Shown here piece after piece: positions 52,867 through 60,175 of a stretch of DNA of 64,000 nt. A program made the position numbers and the translations under genes. The notes under the pieces were generated by a model, which saw only the letters and a program-made list of their open reading frames with translations, did not search any database and was not told the DNA's origin. This DNA comes from Isachenkonia alkalipeptolytica (GTDB lineage Bacteria > Bacillota > Clostridia > Peptostreptococcales > T1SED10-28): assembly GCF_009910325.1 (NCBI RefSeq), contig NZ_SUMG01000002.1, positions 1 through 64,000 of the forward strand. The letters are read 5' to 3'. Within the stretch, counting starts at the first letter, position 1. Each line of letters starts with the position of its first letter.

Positions 52867-53499
52867 CTAATGAATCACTTTCTCGAATAAATTCTTCTCT
52901 TTATCAATTCTTTTAAAACCCATTTTTTCCAAGTAGTTCTCATGTTTCTCATTAACCCCGTAACTGTGAAAAGTATTATACCCTAAATTCAAAAAATAAT
53001 CCTTTCGGTCTTCAAAAATATAATTTCCGATCTTAAAATCCCGATACTCGGGAATTACAAAATCCAATTGAATCCTAAGCGTCTTCGGGTCCTCTTCCGT
53101 TGCAAGAAATACTCCTGCGGGTACCAGATTCCGTAAAATATACAGTCCCACCGTAGTCTCCTCCACTTTGAAATTGTTATGGGAAAAATATTTTTCAATA
53201 TCCTCCCGATAAAAATCCAAAAAGTAATTAAAATACTGGGTGTTTTTATCCACGGGAATCATTTGAAAATACTCTTTCCGTGCATAGATTTTCCTTAAAT
53301 AATAAATATTGATAATCACGATACCTAAGTTCATTACCCCTACGGGCAGGGCTCCTATAATAAACCCATAGGCAGCGAATATCGCCGCCCCCGCTAAGTT
53401 GATCCAGCGAAGTTTTACAATTGAGCTCATTAACAGGGAAATTAGAATCAATACCGATGCTAAATAACCCACCCATTCGATCCATTCTATTCCAAACAT
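52867..53499 (-). CDS. YgjV-like membrane protein with GNAT-like C-terminal domain
   Basis: This 210-residue protein has about three membrane segments in the first 80 residues (GYLASVLILISLLMSSIVKL; AAIFAAYGFIIGALPVGVMN), like YgjV/PnuC-type small membrane domains. A soluble part follows whose strands LRIQLDFVIPEYRDFKIGNY and SYGVNEKHENYLEKMGFKRI resemble the end of GNAT acetyltransferases. The function is unknown. The ATG at 53499 has GGAGGATG upstream and is preferred to 53514. It is 26 bp upstream of the selenoprotein candidate and probably cotranscribed with it. Confidence 0.7.
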   Translation of the reverse strand: MFGIEWIEWVGYLASVLILISLLMSSIVKLRWINLAGAAIFAAYGFIIGALPVGVMNLGIVIINIYYLRKIYARKEYFQMIPVDKNTQYFNYFLDFYREDIEKYFSHNNFKVEETTVGLYILRNLVPAGVFLATEEDPKTLRIQLDFVIPEYRDFKIGNYIFEDRKDYFLNLGYNTFHSYGVNEKHENYLEKMGFKRIDKEKNLFEKVIH

Positions 53500-53635
53500 A
53501 AATTCATCCTCCATCTATTCTGATACTTTTATACCAATATACGACTCTTTACTTCTAACATACCCTATCTATTATACGCTGAACCGGGAAAGTGTCAAAG
53601 GAATTTTTTCTGCTTACTAAAAGTTCTTTTTTTCA

Positions 53636-53678
53636 TAAAAAAACCGCTAAGAGAAACCCATGGTTTCTTAGCAGTTTT
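53636..53678 (-). terminator. intrinsic terminator of the peptide-HD-GYP operon
   Basis: On the minus strand AAAACTGCTAAGAAACC and GGTTTCTCTTAGCGGTTTT form a long stem with two imperfections around a four-base loop, followed by a T-run. It lies about 50 bp beyond the HD-GYP stop. Confidence 0.8.
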
Positions 53679-53728
53679 AATTGTATGATTATGGAACGCT
53701 TATGCTAAGGATTATTTGCTTTAGCCCT

Positions 53729-54520
53729 TTACCCTAATTCATTGTTGATATTACCTACTTTTAACAAAACCTTATCCGCAAATATTTTCACGATTTCAGG
53801 ATCGAACTGGCTTCCGGAGTGCTCAATCAGCTCCCGAAGTGCTCCCTCCCGACTTATAGTCCTTTGATACCCCCGTTCCGTGGTCATGGCATCGAACGCA
53901 TCGGCCACGGCAATGATTCTTGAAAACAGCGGTATTTCTTCCTCCTTTAATCCCTCGGGATAGCCCTGGCCATCCCAACGTTCATGGTGATGCAAAACAT
54001 ACCTTGCCAGCTCCCGATATCTTTTATCGGCTTTAAGCAACCAATAGGCGATCTCCGGATGTTTTTTTATCTCTGCTTTTTCGGTTTCTGTCAATTTTTC
54101 CCTTTTATTTAAAATATCCGGATCAATAAAAGTCTTGCCGATATCATGGAGTTTCGCCGCAAGGGCCAGGTCTTTCAAATCAAAACCACTTAAGTCCAAA
54201 GCTTTCCCAATAGCCAGGCTGTAGCGCTGTACATTTTTTAAATGCTTCCCCTGATCCTCAAACCGATTCCCTATTCTCTCCAATATGTGTTCTAAAATCA
54301 TGTTTCCAATGCCCTTTTTACTATCGATTTGTTTTCCATAGATTCCAATTGAATCTCCGCTCATAATCCCCCGATATTCCGATAACGTCTCCTGCTCTCT
54401 ACTTTTTTCCCTTGTAACGGAAGAAAAAACATCCCCTAGGATTTTGCCCGTAGTAACATCAACCAAGTTAGTATAACCGCCTTCTATTTTCCCGTTATGG
54501 TCATTTATGATAAATCCCAT
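53729..54520 (-). CDS. HD-GYP domain c-di-GMP phosphodiesterase
   Basis: This 263-residue protein has a short N-terminal region of about 85 residues with no recognised sensor domain, then an HD-GYP domain. It shows LHDIGKTFIDPDILNK (HD), KKHPEIAYWLL, VLHHHERWDGQGYPEGL (HHExxDGxGYP), FSRIIAVADAFDAMTTERGY and the C-terminal SGSQFDPEIVKIF. The metal-binding residues are in place, so c-di-GMP hydrolysis is expected. The ATG at 54520 fits AGGGAGG; the earlier in-frame ATG at 54538 has no site. It starts 48 bp after the small peptide gene in the same direction, so the two are probably cotranscribed. Confidence 0.88.
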   Translation of the reverse strand: MGFIINDHNGKIEGGYTNLVDVTTGKILGDVFSSVTREKSREQETLSEYRGIMSGDSIGIYGKQIDSKKGIGNMILEHILERIGNRFEDQGKHLKNVQRYSLAIGKALDLSGFDLKDLALAAKLHDIGKTFIDPDILNKREKLTETEKAEIKKHPEIAYWLLKADKRYRELARYVLHHHERWDGQGYPEGLKEEEIPLFSRIIAVADAFDAMTTERGYQRTISREGALRELIEHSGSQFDPEIVKIFADKVLLKVGNINNELG

Positions 54521-54568
54521 GGAATTTCCTCCCTTCATACAGCCCTAAAATAATTGTTCTGCTATTTC

Positions 54569-54769
54569 TTAAGAATATTCTTCATCGGTAAAATCGTTCC
54601 ATTCAAATAATCCATCGTCTTCTTTCCCGATGGCTTCCTCTTCCCCTGGTAAACTGTTCCACTCAAACAAGCCATCATCTCCTTTTCTGCCGTTAATCTC
54701 CATCCCTCCTCCAACAAATGCTAGTGCAAGACTCATAGTGATTAGACTAATAGCGATGAACCTTTTCAT
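54569..54769 (-). CDS. small exported peptide with tandem DDGLFEWN repeats (candidate pheromone precursor)
   Basis: This is a 66-residue peptide. Residues 1-24 (MKRF, then a hydrophobic stretch to about VGGG) look like a signal sequence. The remainder is acidic and contains DDGLFEWN twice (residues about 31-38 and 51-58), separated by SLPGEEEAIGKE; the second copy is followed by DFTDEEYS. The nucleotide copies differ at synonymous third positions, so the repeat appears selected at protein level. AAAGGAGG is seven bases before the ATG. It lies divergently from an XRE-TPR regulator and upstream of HD-GYP, the arrangement of RRNPP pheromone genes. The pheromone role is inferred. Confidence 0.7.
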   Translation of the reverse strand: MKRFIAISLITMSLALAFVGGGMEINGRKGDDGLFEWNSLPGEEEAIGKEDDGLFEWNDFTDEEYS

Positions 54770-54841
54770 CTGGATAACCTCCTTTATTTTTTACTGCCCT
54801 TCACTTACAATATCTATTAATACTATGATATAACACTCCCT

Positions 54842-54857
54842 CCTGAAATACATCAGG
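54842..54857. promoter_or_regulatory. inverted repeat in the peptide/regulator divergent region
   Basis: CCTGA (54842-54846) - six bases - TCAGG (54853-54857) is a perfect dyad of the size expected for a dimeric XRE regulator. It lies between the peptide start (54769) and the regulator promoter (54901). An operator role is inferred. Confidence 0.4.
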
Positions 54858-54884
54858 CATGGATGCGCGGTAATAAGTGGTTTT

Positions 54885-54906
54885 TTGGCATGATTCTTGC
54901 TATAAT
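54885..54906 (+). promoter_or_regulatory. promoter of the XRE-TPR gene (extended -10; also sigma-54-like)
   Basis: TGCTATAAT (54898-54906) is a perfect extended -10 for sigma-A, with no matching -35. The overlapping TTGGCATGATTCTTGCTA (54885-54902) also matches the -24/-12 sigma-54 pattern, with GG and GC exactly ten bases apart. Which sigma factor is used cannot be decided here. The leader to the start codon is about 90 nt. Confidence 0.6.
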
Positions 54907-54915
54907 AGTTGTCCC

Positions 54916-54925
54916 TGAAATTTCA
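54916..54925. promoter_or_regulatory. palindrome in the regulator leader
   Basis: TGAAATTTCA is a perfect ten-base palindrome about 10 bp downstream of the -10, flanked by TTG/CAA that extends it imperfectly. It could be an operator for autoregulation by the XRE protein. Confidence 0.35.
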
Positions 54926-54997
54926 ACAAATTTTGTTTTAACTTCCTTTAAAAAGGTAAATATCATATAAATAAACTTCTACATTAAGGAGACTGCT

Positions 54998-55909
54998 ATG
55001 GACTTCAATCTTTCCAGCTTCGGTATAAAATTAAAGGATATACGATTAAAATTTGATTTAAGCCAAAATGAAGTATATGATAAAACCGGGATCAATCCCT
55101 CCACTCTTCGCCGGTTAGAAGGGGGAAAAGTGATTCCTAAATTTGAAACCCTGGAAATCCTGTCCTCCCTCTACAGGGAAGATTTACTGCTGTTGTTTTC
55201 CCAATTTCGAATTGACCATACGTTAATGTTTAACGAAGTGTATAATCGCTTAGAGCTGAAGTTTGATAAGGATGAAATTGACTCTTTGGAAAAGGAAATT
55301 CTTGAACTTGATGTTTTATTAAAGAATTCCTCCCAATCCTATTTCAAGGTACAAATCCATCAGCTTCTTCATCTTTCCAAGGCGGTGATCCTGTATAAAA
55401 AAGAAGCGGATCCATCAAAGGCATTAGATGAACTAGTAAGGGGACTTCAACAAACCATACCTTCTTTTTCCGTGGAAACTTTTTCTGATTTTGTTTACTC
55501 CGCCCTTGAGATTCGGATTTTAATGAATATGGCCTTTGTCTTAAATCAATTGGATAACCCCCGGGCTTATATCGAAATTTTAGAGTTCTGTCATGAGTCT
55601 TCGGAGGAAAACGATGTGTTATACCCGAAAATATGCCTTAATCTTTCCACGGTTTACATTCGTTCAAAAGAAAATCTTAAGGCTCTGGAAATTGTCAACA
55701 AAGGAATTGCCTCCTGCCAAAACAACCGGAATTACCAGGGTTTGAACTTGTTGTATTATAATAAAGGCATCATCCAGTTCCGCCTGGACCATAAAGGTTA
55801 TTTATCATCAATTGAACTTGCCAGAACCCTTTCAGAGGCTTATGGCCATCCAAAGCTATCGGGGAAGATGCTGGATAACTGTCGAAAAATATTTGAAATG
55901 CCTATTTAA
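54998..55909 (+). CDS. XRE-HTH plus TPR regulator of RRNPP architecture
   Basis: This 303-residue protein has an N-terminal XRE helix-turn-helix (residues about 8-62: IRLKFDLSQNEVYDKTGINP with STLRRLEGGKVIPKFETLEI). About 240 helical residues follow with TPR-like repeats, for example the regions around RILMNMAFVLNQLDNPRAYI, KICLNLSTVYIRSKENLKAL and LNLLYYNKGIIQFRLDHKGY. This order and length are those of Rgg/PlcR/PrgX-type peptide-sensing regulators. AAGGAG precedes the ATG. It is divergent from a small secreted-looking peptide and 32 bp upstream of a YihY gene. No close relative can be named. Confidence 0.8.
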   Translation: MDFNLSSFGIKLKDIRLKFDLSQNEVYDKTGINPSTLRRLEGGKVIPKFETLEILSSLYREDLLLLFSQFRIDHTLMFNEVYNRLELKFDKDEIDSLEKEILELDVLLKNSSQSYFKVQIHQLLHLSKAVILYKKEADPSKALDELVRGLQQTIPSFSVETFSDFVYSALEIRILMNMAFVLNQLDNPRAYIEILEFCHESSEENDVLYPKICLNLSTVYIRSKENLKALEIVNKGIASCQNNRNYQGLNLLYYNKGIIQFRLDHKGYLSSIELARTLSEAYGHPKLSGKMLDNCRKIFEMPI

Positions 55910-55941
55910 TTACAATGAAATGAACAGAAAGGACTGATACT

Positions 55942-57030
55942 ATGCTTGCTTCTATTTCTCCGGACTCCATTCTTTGGTTTTTCTTTTTGATAGGAGTTTT
56001 TATACTGATTGTGGCTCTTATTCAATTAATTCTTAGAATTTCAGACTTTAAAGCTAACCTTGAACATCTTCGCGGTCCTATGGAAAGAGCCTCTGACGCT
56101 CAAAAGACTCCACGGAAAAAGCCGGATACATTTTCAAGGCCATCTCACGAGAACTTTTCTGAAGTTGATACGCCTCCTTCCTCAGAGGTTGAAGAACTTT
56201 CCCAGGATCTGAAGGAGGACTCGAAAACCTTCTTTAAATCCCTGCTGAACAATATTAAAGATGATAAAGTGCCGGATTTAGGGGCTCAAACCACTTATTA
56301 TCTGGTTTTGGCCCTGTTCCCTTTCTTTATTTTTCTGTTAAGCGTTTTACAGTATACACCCTTAGAGTACGAAATCATTATCAGTACTTTAGAAGGCCTG
56401 CTGCCCGAGGATGCCCATGAACTGATTTTCGGAACCATTGAAGAGGTTTTTACCGCCAGCAGCGGGGCCCTTCTGTCCTTCGGTGCCCTTGCCGCTCTTT
56501 GGAGTTCTCTTAAAGGAGCCAATGCCTTAATCAAAGGGGTGAATACTGCCTACAACGTTGAGGAGACCCGGAACTTTTTCCAAGTAAAGGCCGTTGCCCT
56601 CTTAACCACCATCGGGGTTCCCATCGTAATTCTTTCAGCCTTTTTCTTCATTGTCTTCGGCGAAGTACTGGGCACCTATGTTTTTGACTTTTTCGGCCTT
56701 TCCGATTATTTTATCGAATTATGGAACTGGATGCGTTTTCCCATCCCTATGCTTATTATGGTGTTGTTCTTCATGGTATTTTATAAGTTCGCTCCCAATC
56801 AAAAGCTTAAATTCCGAAATGTTTTTTGGGGGGCTCTGTTCACCGTGATATTTTGGATCATCGCCTCCTTAGGCTTCTCCTTTTACGTCAATAATTTTTC
56901 CAATTACTCCGCAGTTTACGGAAGTCTCGGTACTATCGTGGTGGTTCTGTTATGGCTTTATATCAGTAGCATTATCATCATTGTGGGCGGCGAAGTTAAT
57001 GTGGTTCTATCCAGACTTCGAAGAGAGTAA
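55942..57030 (+). CDS. YihY/virulence factor BrkB (UPF0761) family membrane protein
   Basis: This 362-residue protein has one N-terminal membrane segment and a polar linker (residues about 40-105, Ser/Pro/Glu rich). A UPF0761 domain with six segments follows: DKVPDLGAQTTYYLVLALFP, ALWSSLKGANALIKGVNTAY and the C-terminal LGTIVVVLLWLYISSIIIIV with GGEVN. The extra N-terminal segment and linker are not in the minimal family. YihY proteins are of uncertain function. It follows the XRE-TPR gene by 32 bp and may be its cotranscribed partner. Confidence 0.85.
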   Translation: MLASISPDSILWFFFLIGVFILIVALIQLILRISDFKANLEHLRGPMERASDAQKTPRKKPDTFSRPSHENFSEVDTPPSSEVEELSQDLKEDSKTFFKSLLNNIKDDKVPDLGAQTTYYLVLALFPFFIFLLSVLQYTPLEYEIIISTLEGLLPEDAHELIFGTIEEVFTASSGALLSFGALAALWSSLKGANALIKGVNTAYNVEETRNFFQVKAVALLTTIGVPIVILSAFFFIVFGEVLGTYVFDFFGLSDYFIELWNWMRFPIPMLIMVLFFMVFYKFAPNQKLKFRNVFWGALFTVIFWIIASLGFSFYVNNFSNYSAVYGSLGTIVVVLLWLYISSIIIIVGGEVNVVLSRLRRE

Positions 57031-57091
57031 CCTTCCTTTTACAATAGCTACAATCCAAAATTTCATAAAGAGCCTCTACTATTCTATCTAA

Positions 57092-57135
57092 AAAAAGGAA
57101 GAAAAGAGAATGAATCATCTCTTTTCTTCCTTTTT
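57092..57135. terminator. bidirectional terminator, YihY and YeeE genes
   Basis: AAAAAGGAAGAAAAGAGA (57092-57109) and TCTCTTTTCTTCCTTTTT (57118-57135) are perfect 18-base complements around an eight-base loop. The arms supply A and T tracts for both strands. Confidence 0.9.
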
Positions 57136-57174
57136 AATTTTGTTCCCTTGTGTTATAGGAATATTCTTATTTTT

Positions 57175-57732
57175 TTACAAACCTGCCACCTCTAAGATCG
57201 CCATAAAACCTGCAAGCACTAAAGCAAAGGGCAGGGTGTATTTAAAAGGGCTGCCTTTCATCCGATGAAATAAGGAAACTTCACTAAAATTATCATTTTC
57301 GATGAATTTTCTTTTCTTTAAGGTACTGTACATCGAGGCAAAGATTCCCGATCCTATAATGATACCCAGCATCCCACCAATAAGACCGTCTATATATCCA
57401 TTTCCCACAGCTCCCGCGATGGTACCGGGACAATATCCGAGAATAGCAAATCCCACACCGAATATAAATCCTCCTACCACAGAGTTTTTTATGGAACCGG
57501 GTTTCGGATGGAGCTGGATTTTCCCCTTAGGATACCAATAGCTGATCCCCAACATGGTAACAATCACAGCGGAAAGCATAATCTTCAGTACCGTAAAATC
57601 GATTAATCTCAGCTGACCTAAAATCACATCATATTTCGTTACGCCTCCTTTTTGCAATAAAAATCCGAAGACGATACCGATTAAAAGACCGAGGAGCAGC
57701 TGGACTCTTTTGTTTTCATAGTGATTCTCCAT
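57175..57732 (-). CDS. YeeE/YedE-family sulfur transport protein (second half)
   Basis: This 185-residue membrane protein has about five segments and the family motif FGVGFAILGYCPGTIAGAVGNG, with the conserved cysteine thought to contact thiosulfate or related sulfur species. It carries the C-terminal half motif, while the upstream neighbour carries the GCTSGHG motif, so the two probably form one transporter. It starts 15 bp after that gene, with AAGGAGG upstream, and ends at a bidirectional terminator. Confidence 0.82.
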   Translation of the reverse strand: MENHYENKRVQLLLGLLIGIVFGFLLQKGGVTKYDVILGQLRLIDFTVLKIMLSAVIVTMLGISYWYPKGKIQLHPKPGSIKNSVVGGFIFGVGFAILGYCPGTIAGAVGNGYIDGLIGGMLGIIIGSGIFASMYSTLKKRKFIENDNFSEVSLFHRMKGSPFKYTLPFALVLAGFMAILEVAGL

Positions 57733-57747
57733 AAACTTCCTCCCTCC

Positions 57748-58260
57748 TTATAGACTGTACTTAATCATTGCGGTGAGAATCCCTCCGATAAAAAAGGCAA
57801 TGGCCGCCGCCCAACTGACAATAGAAAGCTGACTGGCGCCGCTGATTCCATGACCGCTGGTACAACCGCCCGCCCAGCGTGCTCCGACACCAAGGATAAT
57901 CCCTCCGATTAAAGCCGTAATAAATCTGGGAAGAAAATTCGCAGAAAAGTTGGAGGCCCACATTTCCGGTACCAAGGTAATTTGAAAGTCACCGGATAAG
58001 TTGGCGGACAGAAAGGATCCGATTATAATCCCTCCAACCAACATCACTCCCCAGTCCACATCGGTTTTCTTCTTACTGTAATATTCATTTCTTTGAACCT
58101 TTTCCCGCTGAAATACTTTTCTAATCATTCCGCTTACTTTAAGATACGTGGTTGATGCCGCTAAGGGCTTGTTGGAAATCCTTAGGGCAATGATATTTAA
58201 AAGCCCGATTAGTGCTCCCACCACATAGGGAGACCACAGGGTCTCGGTAAAAATTCCCAA
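57748..58260 (-). CDS. YeeE/YedE-family sulfur transport protein (first half)
   Basis: This 170-residue membrane protein has the hallmark RWAGGCTSGHGISGASQLS, with the Cys and His of the thiosulfate-conducting YeeE/TsuA fold. The TTG at 58260 is the likely start, because AAAGGAGG lies seven bases upstream; the GTG at 58278 would place that site inside the coding region. YedE relatives are also linked to selenium metabolism. It is third in the sulfur operon. Confidence 0.82.
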   Translation of the reverse strand: MGIFTETLWSPYVVGALIGLLNIIALRISNKPLAASTTYLKVSGMIRKVFQREKVQRNEYYSKKKTDVDWGVMLVGGIIIGSFLSANLSGDFQITLVPEMWASNFSANFLPRFITALIGGIILGVGARWAGGCTSGHGISGASQLSIVSWAAAIAFFIGGILTAMIKYSL

Positions 58261-58325
58261 AATCCTTCCTCCTTTCACTCCTATAATTCTTGTAACAACT
58301 CCTACCGGAATCTCTTAGCTTCTTT

Positions 58326-60113
58326 TTATATATAAAAGAAATAAATCATCGTTACCAGAACCACTAAGAAAGCAAGGGTCATCAGACCTCCGGCTTTCAT
58401 ATAGTCTTTATTGCTATAGCCTCCGGGGCCCATGGTAAAGGCGTTCACCGGATGGGTTGGGAGAACAAAGGAATTATCCGTTCCCACGGCTACCAATAAG
58501 GCCAGGCCTCTGGGATCCAGTCCGAAATTCTCCGCAATAATCAACACTAAGGGAACCAATAACACCGTGGCGGCTACATTGGACATAAACAGGGAAAACA
58601 GAGTGGCCAGTAACGCAAGGGTGATTAATACAGGAATAACTCCCCATCCTCCTACAATACTCATCATCCAAGTTGCCGCAAGTTCCGCGCCACCGGTTTT
58701 TTCAAAGGCCAAACCCAGGGGAATCAGGCCCGCAAGTAAAAATACGGTTCGCCAGCCAATGGCTTGGTACAACTCTTCCTTGGGGACTACCCCTAAAATC
58801 ACCATCAACAGTGCCCCGGTAAAAAAGCTTAAGGATAAGGAGAAACCGAAAAGCACCAGTACAATCCCAAGACCCATGGAAAACAGGGCATGGGGTTTTC
58901 GATCCTTTCCTTTTTCCTTCGGAGGCTTAACCTGGGTCATCACGACAAAATCGCTGGAGGACTTCATCTGATGCAAATCTTCCCACCGGCCAAAAACAAT
59001 CATCTGTAAACCGGCTTCCATAGGTTTTTTCAGCAAGCTGGTTTTTTCTCCTTCATGATGAATGTACGCCACCGGTTCTACTTTAAAGTTCTTCCGAAGA
59101 GCAAACTCTCCCAGGGTTTTTCCGATGGCCCCAGAGCGGGGAGGCACAATGATTTCTGCAAATCCTGCATAGTCCTCTTGGGTCAGGTTGGAGAATTCCT
59201 CCAAGGCTTCTTTTTCCCTAAGCTTTTCATGTTCAATAAAAGCTTCGAGCTTCTCTTTTTCTCCCAGCAGTACCAGGCTTTGATTCTCTTTTAAGGTGGT
59301 CTTTCTCCAGGGAATGTAGGTTTTGCTGCCTTCCTGGGATATTCCCAGAATGTGCAGATCATACTTTTCCCAGATATCAATCTCTTCAATGTTTTTGCCT
59401 AGAATAGGACTTCCCTTTGGAATCGATACCTCCCGAAGTTCCCTTGGTAAATCATAGAGTTTTTGCAGATCCTTCTTCGACTCTTCCTTTTCATCCTCAC
59501 TGGCTTTTGGCAGAATAAAATTGCCGAAGAAGTAGAAAAGTAAAATCCCGGTTGCAAGGAGCATCAACCCTATGGGCGTTACACTAAACAAATTAAAACC
59601 TTCATAACCCCCGTCCCCTAAGAGATCATTAAGGACAATCAGCGGTCCTGATGCCACCATGGTTAATGTTCCCCCTAGAATCGCCGCAAAACCCATGGGC
59701 ATAATAAGTCTGCCGGCGGGAATATTCGCCTGTTTCCCTATTTTTCGAAGGGCCGGTAAAAAAAGAGCTGCGGCTCCGATATTTTGCATAAATGCGGAAA
59801 GAATTCCCACCGTCCCGGAAACCGATACCATAATCCTTTTCTCCTTGCTCCCTACGGTATCCGTGATTTTTTTAGCAAGGAGGTTCATCAGACCCGATCG
59901 GTCAATGCCATAACCTAAAATCATAACCCCCATAATGGCAATCACCGCATTGGATGAAAAACCGGAAAAAGCTTCTTCAATGGTAATGACCCCGGACCAT
60001 GCAAGCAGAAGCATCACCAATATGGCCACGAGATCCGTCCGTAATTTTTCTGTGACAAATAAAACAACCGCCAAGATTAATATCCCATAGGTTATTGCAA
60101 TTTCTTGAGTCAT
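58326..60113 (-). CDS. SLC13-family anion permease with TrkA-C domains
   Basis: This 595-residue protein has two membrane halves (about residues 1-200 and 390-595) of the divalent anion:sodium symporter type, for example AVIAIMGVMILGYGID and the repeat FSLFMSNVAATVLLVPLVLI. Two cytoplasmic TrkA-C domains lie between them (KGSPILGKNIEEIDIWEKYD; GAIGKTLGEFALRKNFKVEP). Relatives carry sulfate or dicarboxylates. The ATG at 60113 is preferred (AGAGG upstream). Its place between an MBL-rhodanese and YeeE genes points to sulfate, sulfite or sulfonate. Confidence 0.85.
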   Translation of the reverse strand: MTQEIAITYGILILAVVLFVTEKLRTDLVAILVMLLLAWSGVITIEEAFSGFSSNAVIAIMGVMILGYGIDRSGLMNLLAKKITDTVGSKEKRIMVSVSGTVGILSAFMQNIGAAALFLPALRKIGKQANIPAGRLIMPMGFAAILGGTLTMVASGPLIVLNDLLGDGGYEGFNLFSVTPIGLMLLATGILLFYFFGNFILPKASEDEKEESKKDLQKLYDLPRELREVSIPKGSPILGKNIEEIDIWEKYDLHILGISQEGSKTYIPWRKTTLKENQSLVLLGEKEKLEAFIEHEKLREKEALEEFSNLTQEDYAGFAEIIVPPRSGAIGKTLGEFALRKNFKVEPVAYIHHEGEKTSLLKKPMEAGLQMIVFGRWEDLHQMKSSSDFVVMTQVKPPKEKGKDRKPHALFSMGLGIVLVLFGFSLSLSFFTGALLMVILGVVPKEELYQAIGWRTVFLLAGLIPLGLAFEKTGGAELAATWMMSIVGGWGVIPVLITLALLATLFSLFMSNVAATVLLVPLVLIIAENFGLDPRGLALLVAVGTDNSFVLPTHPVNAFTMGPGGYSNKDYMKAGGLMTLAFLVVLVTMIYFFYI

Positions 60114-60175
60114 GTCATCCTCTCCCATAAACCATTTTCATCGACTCTTTTTTCTCTAGGTTCCTCTGAAAGAAC

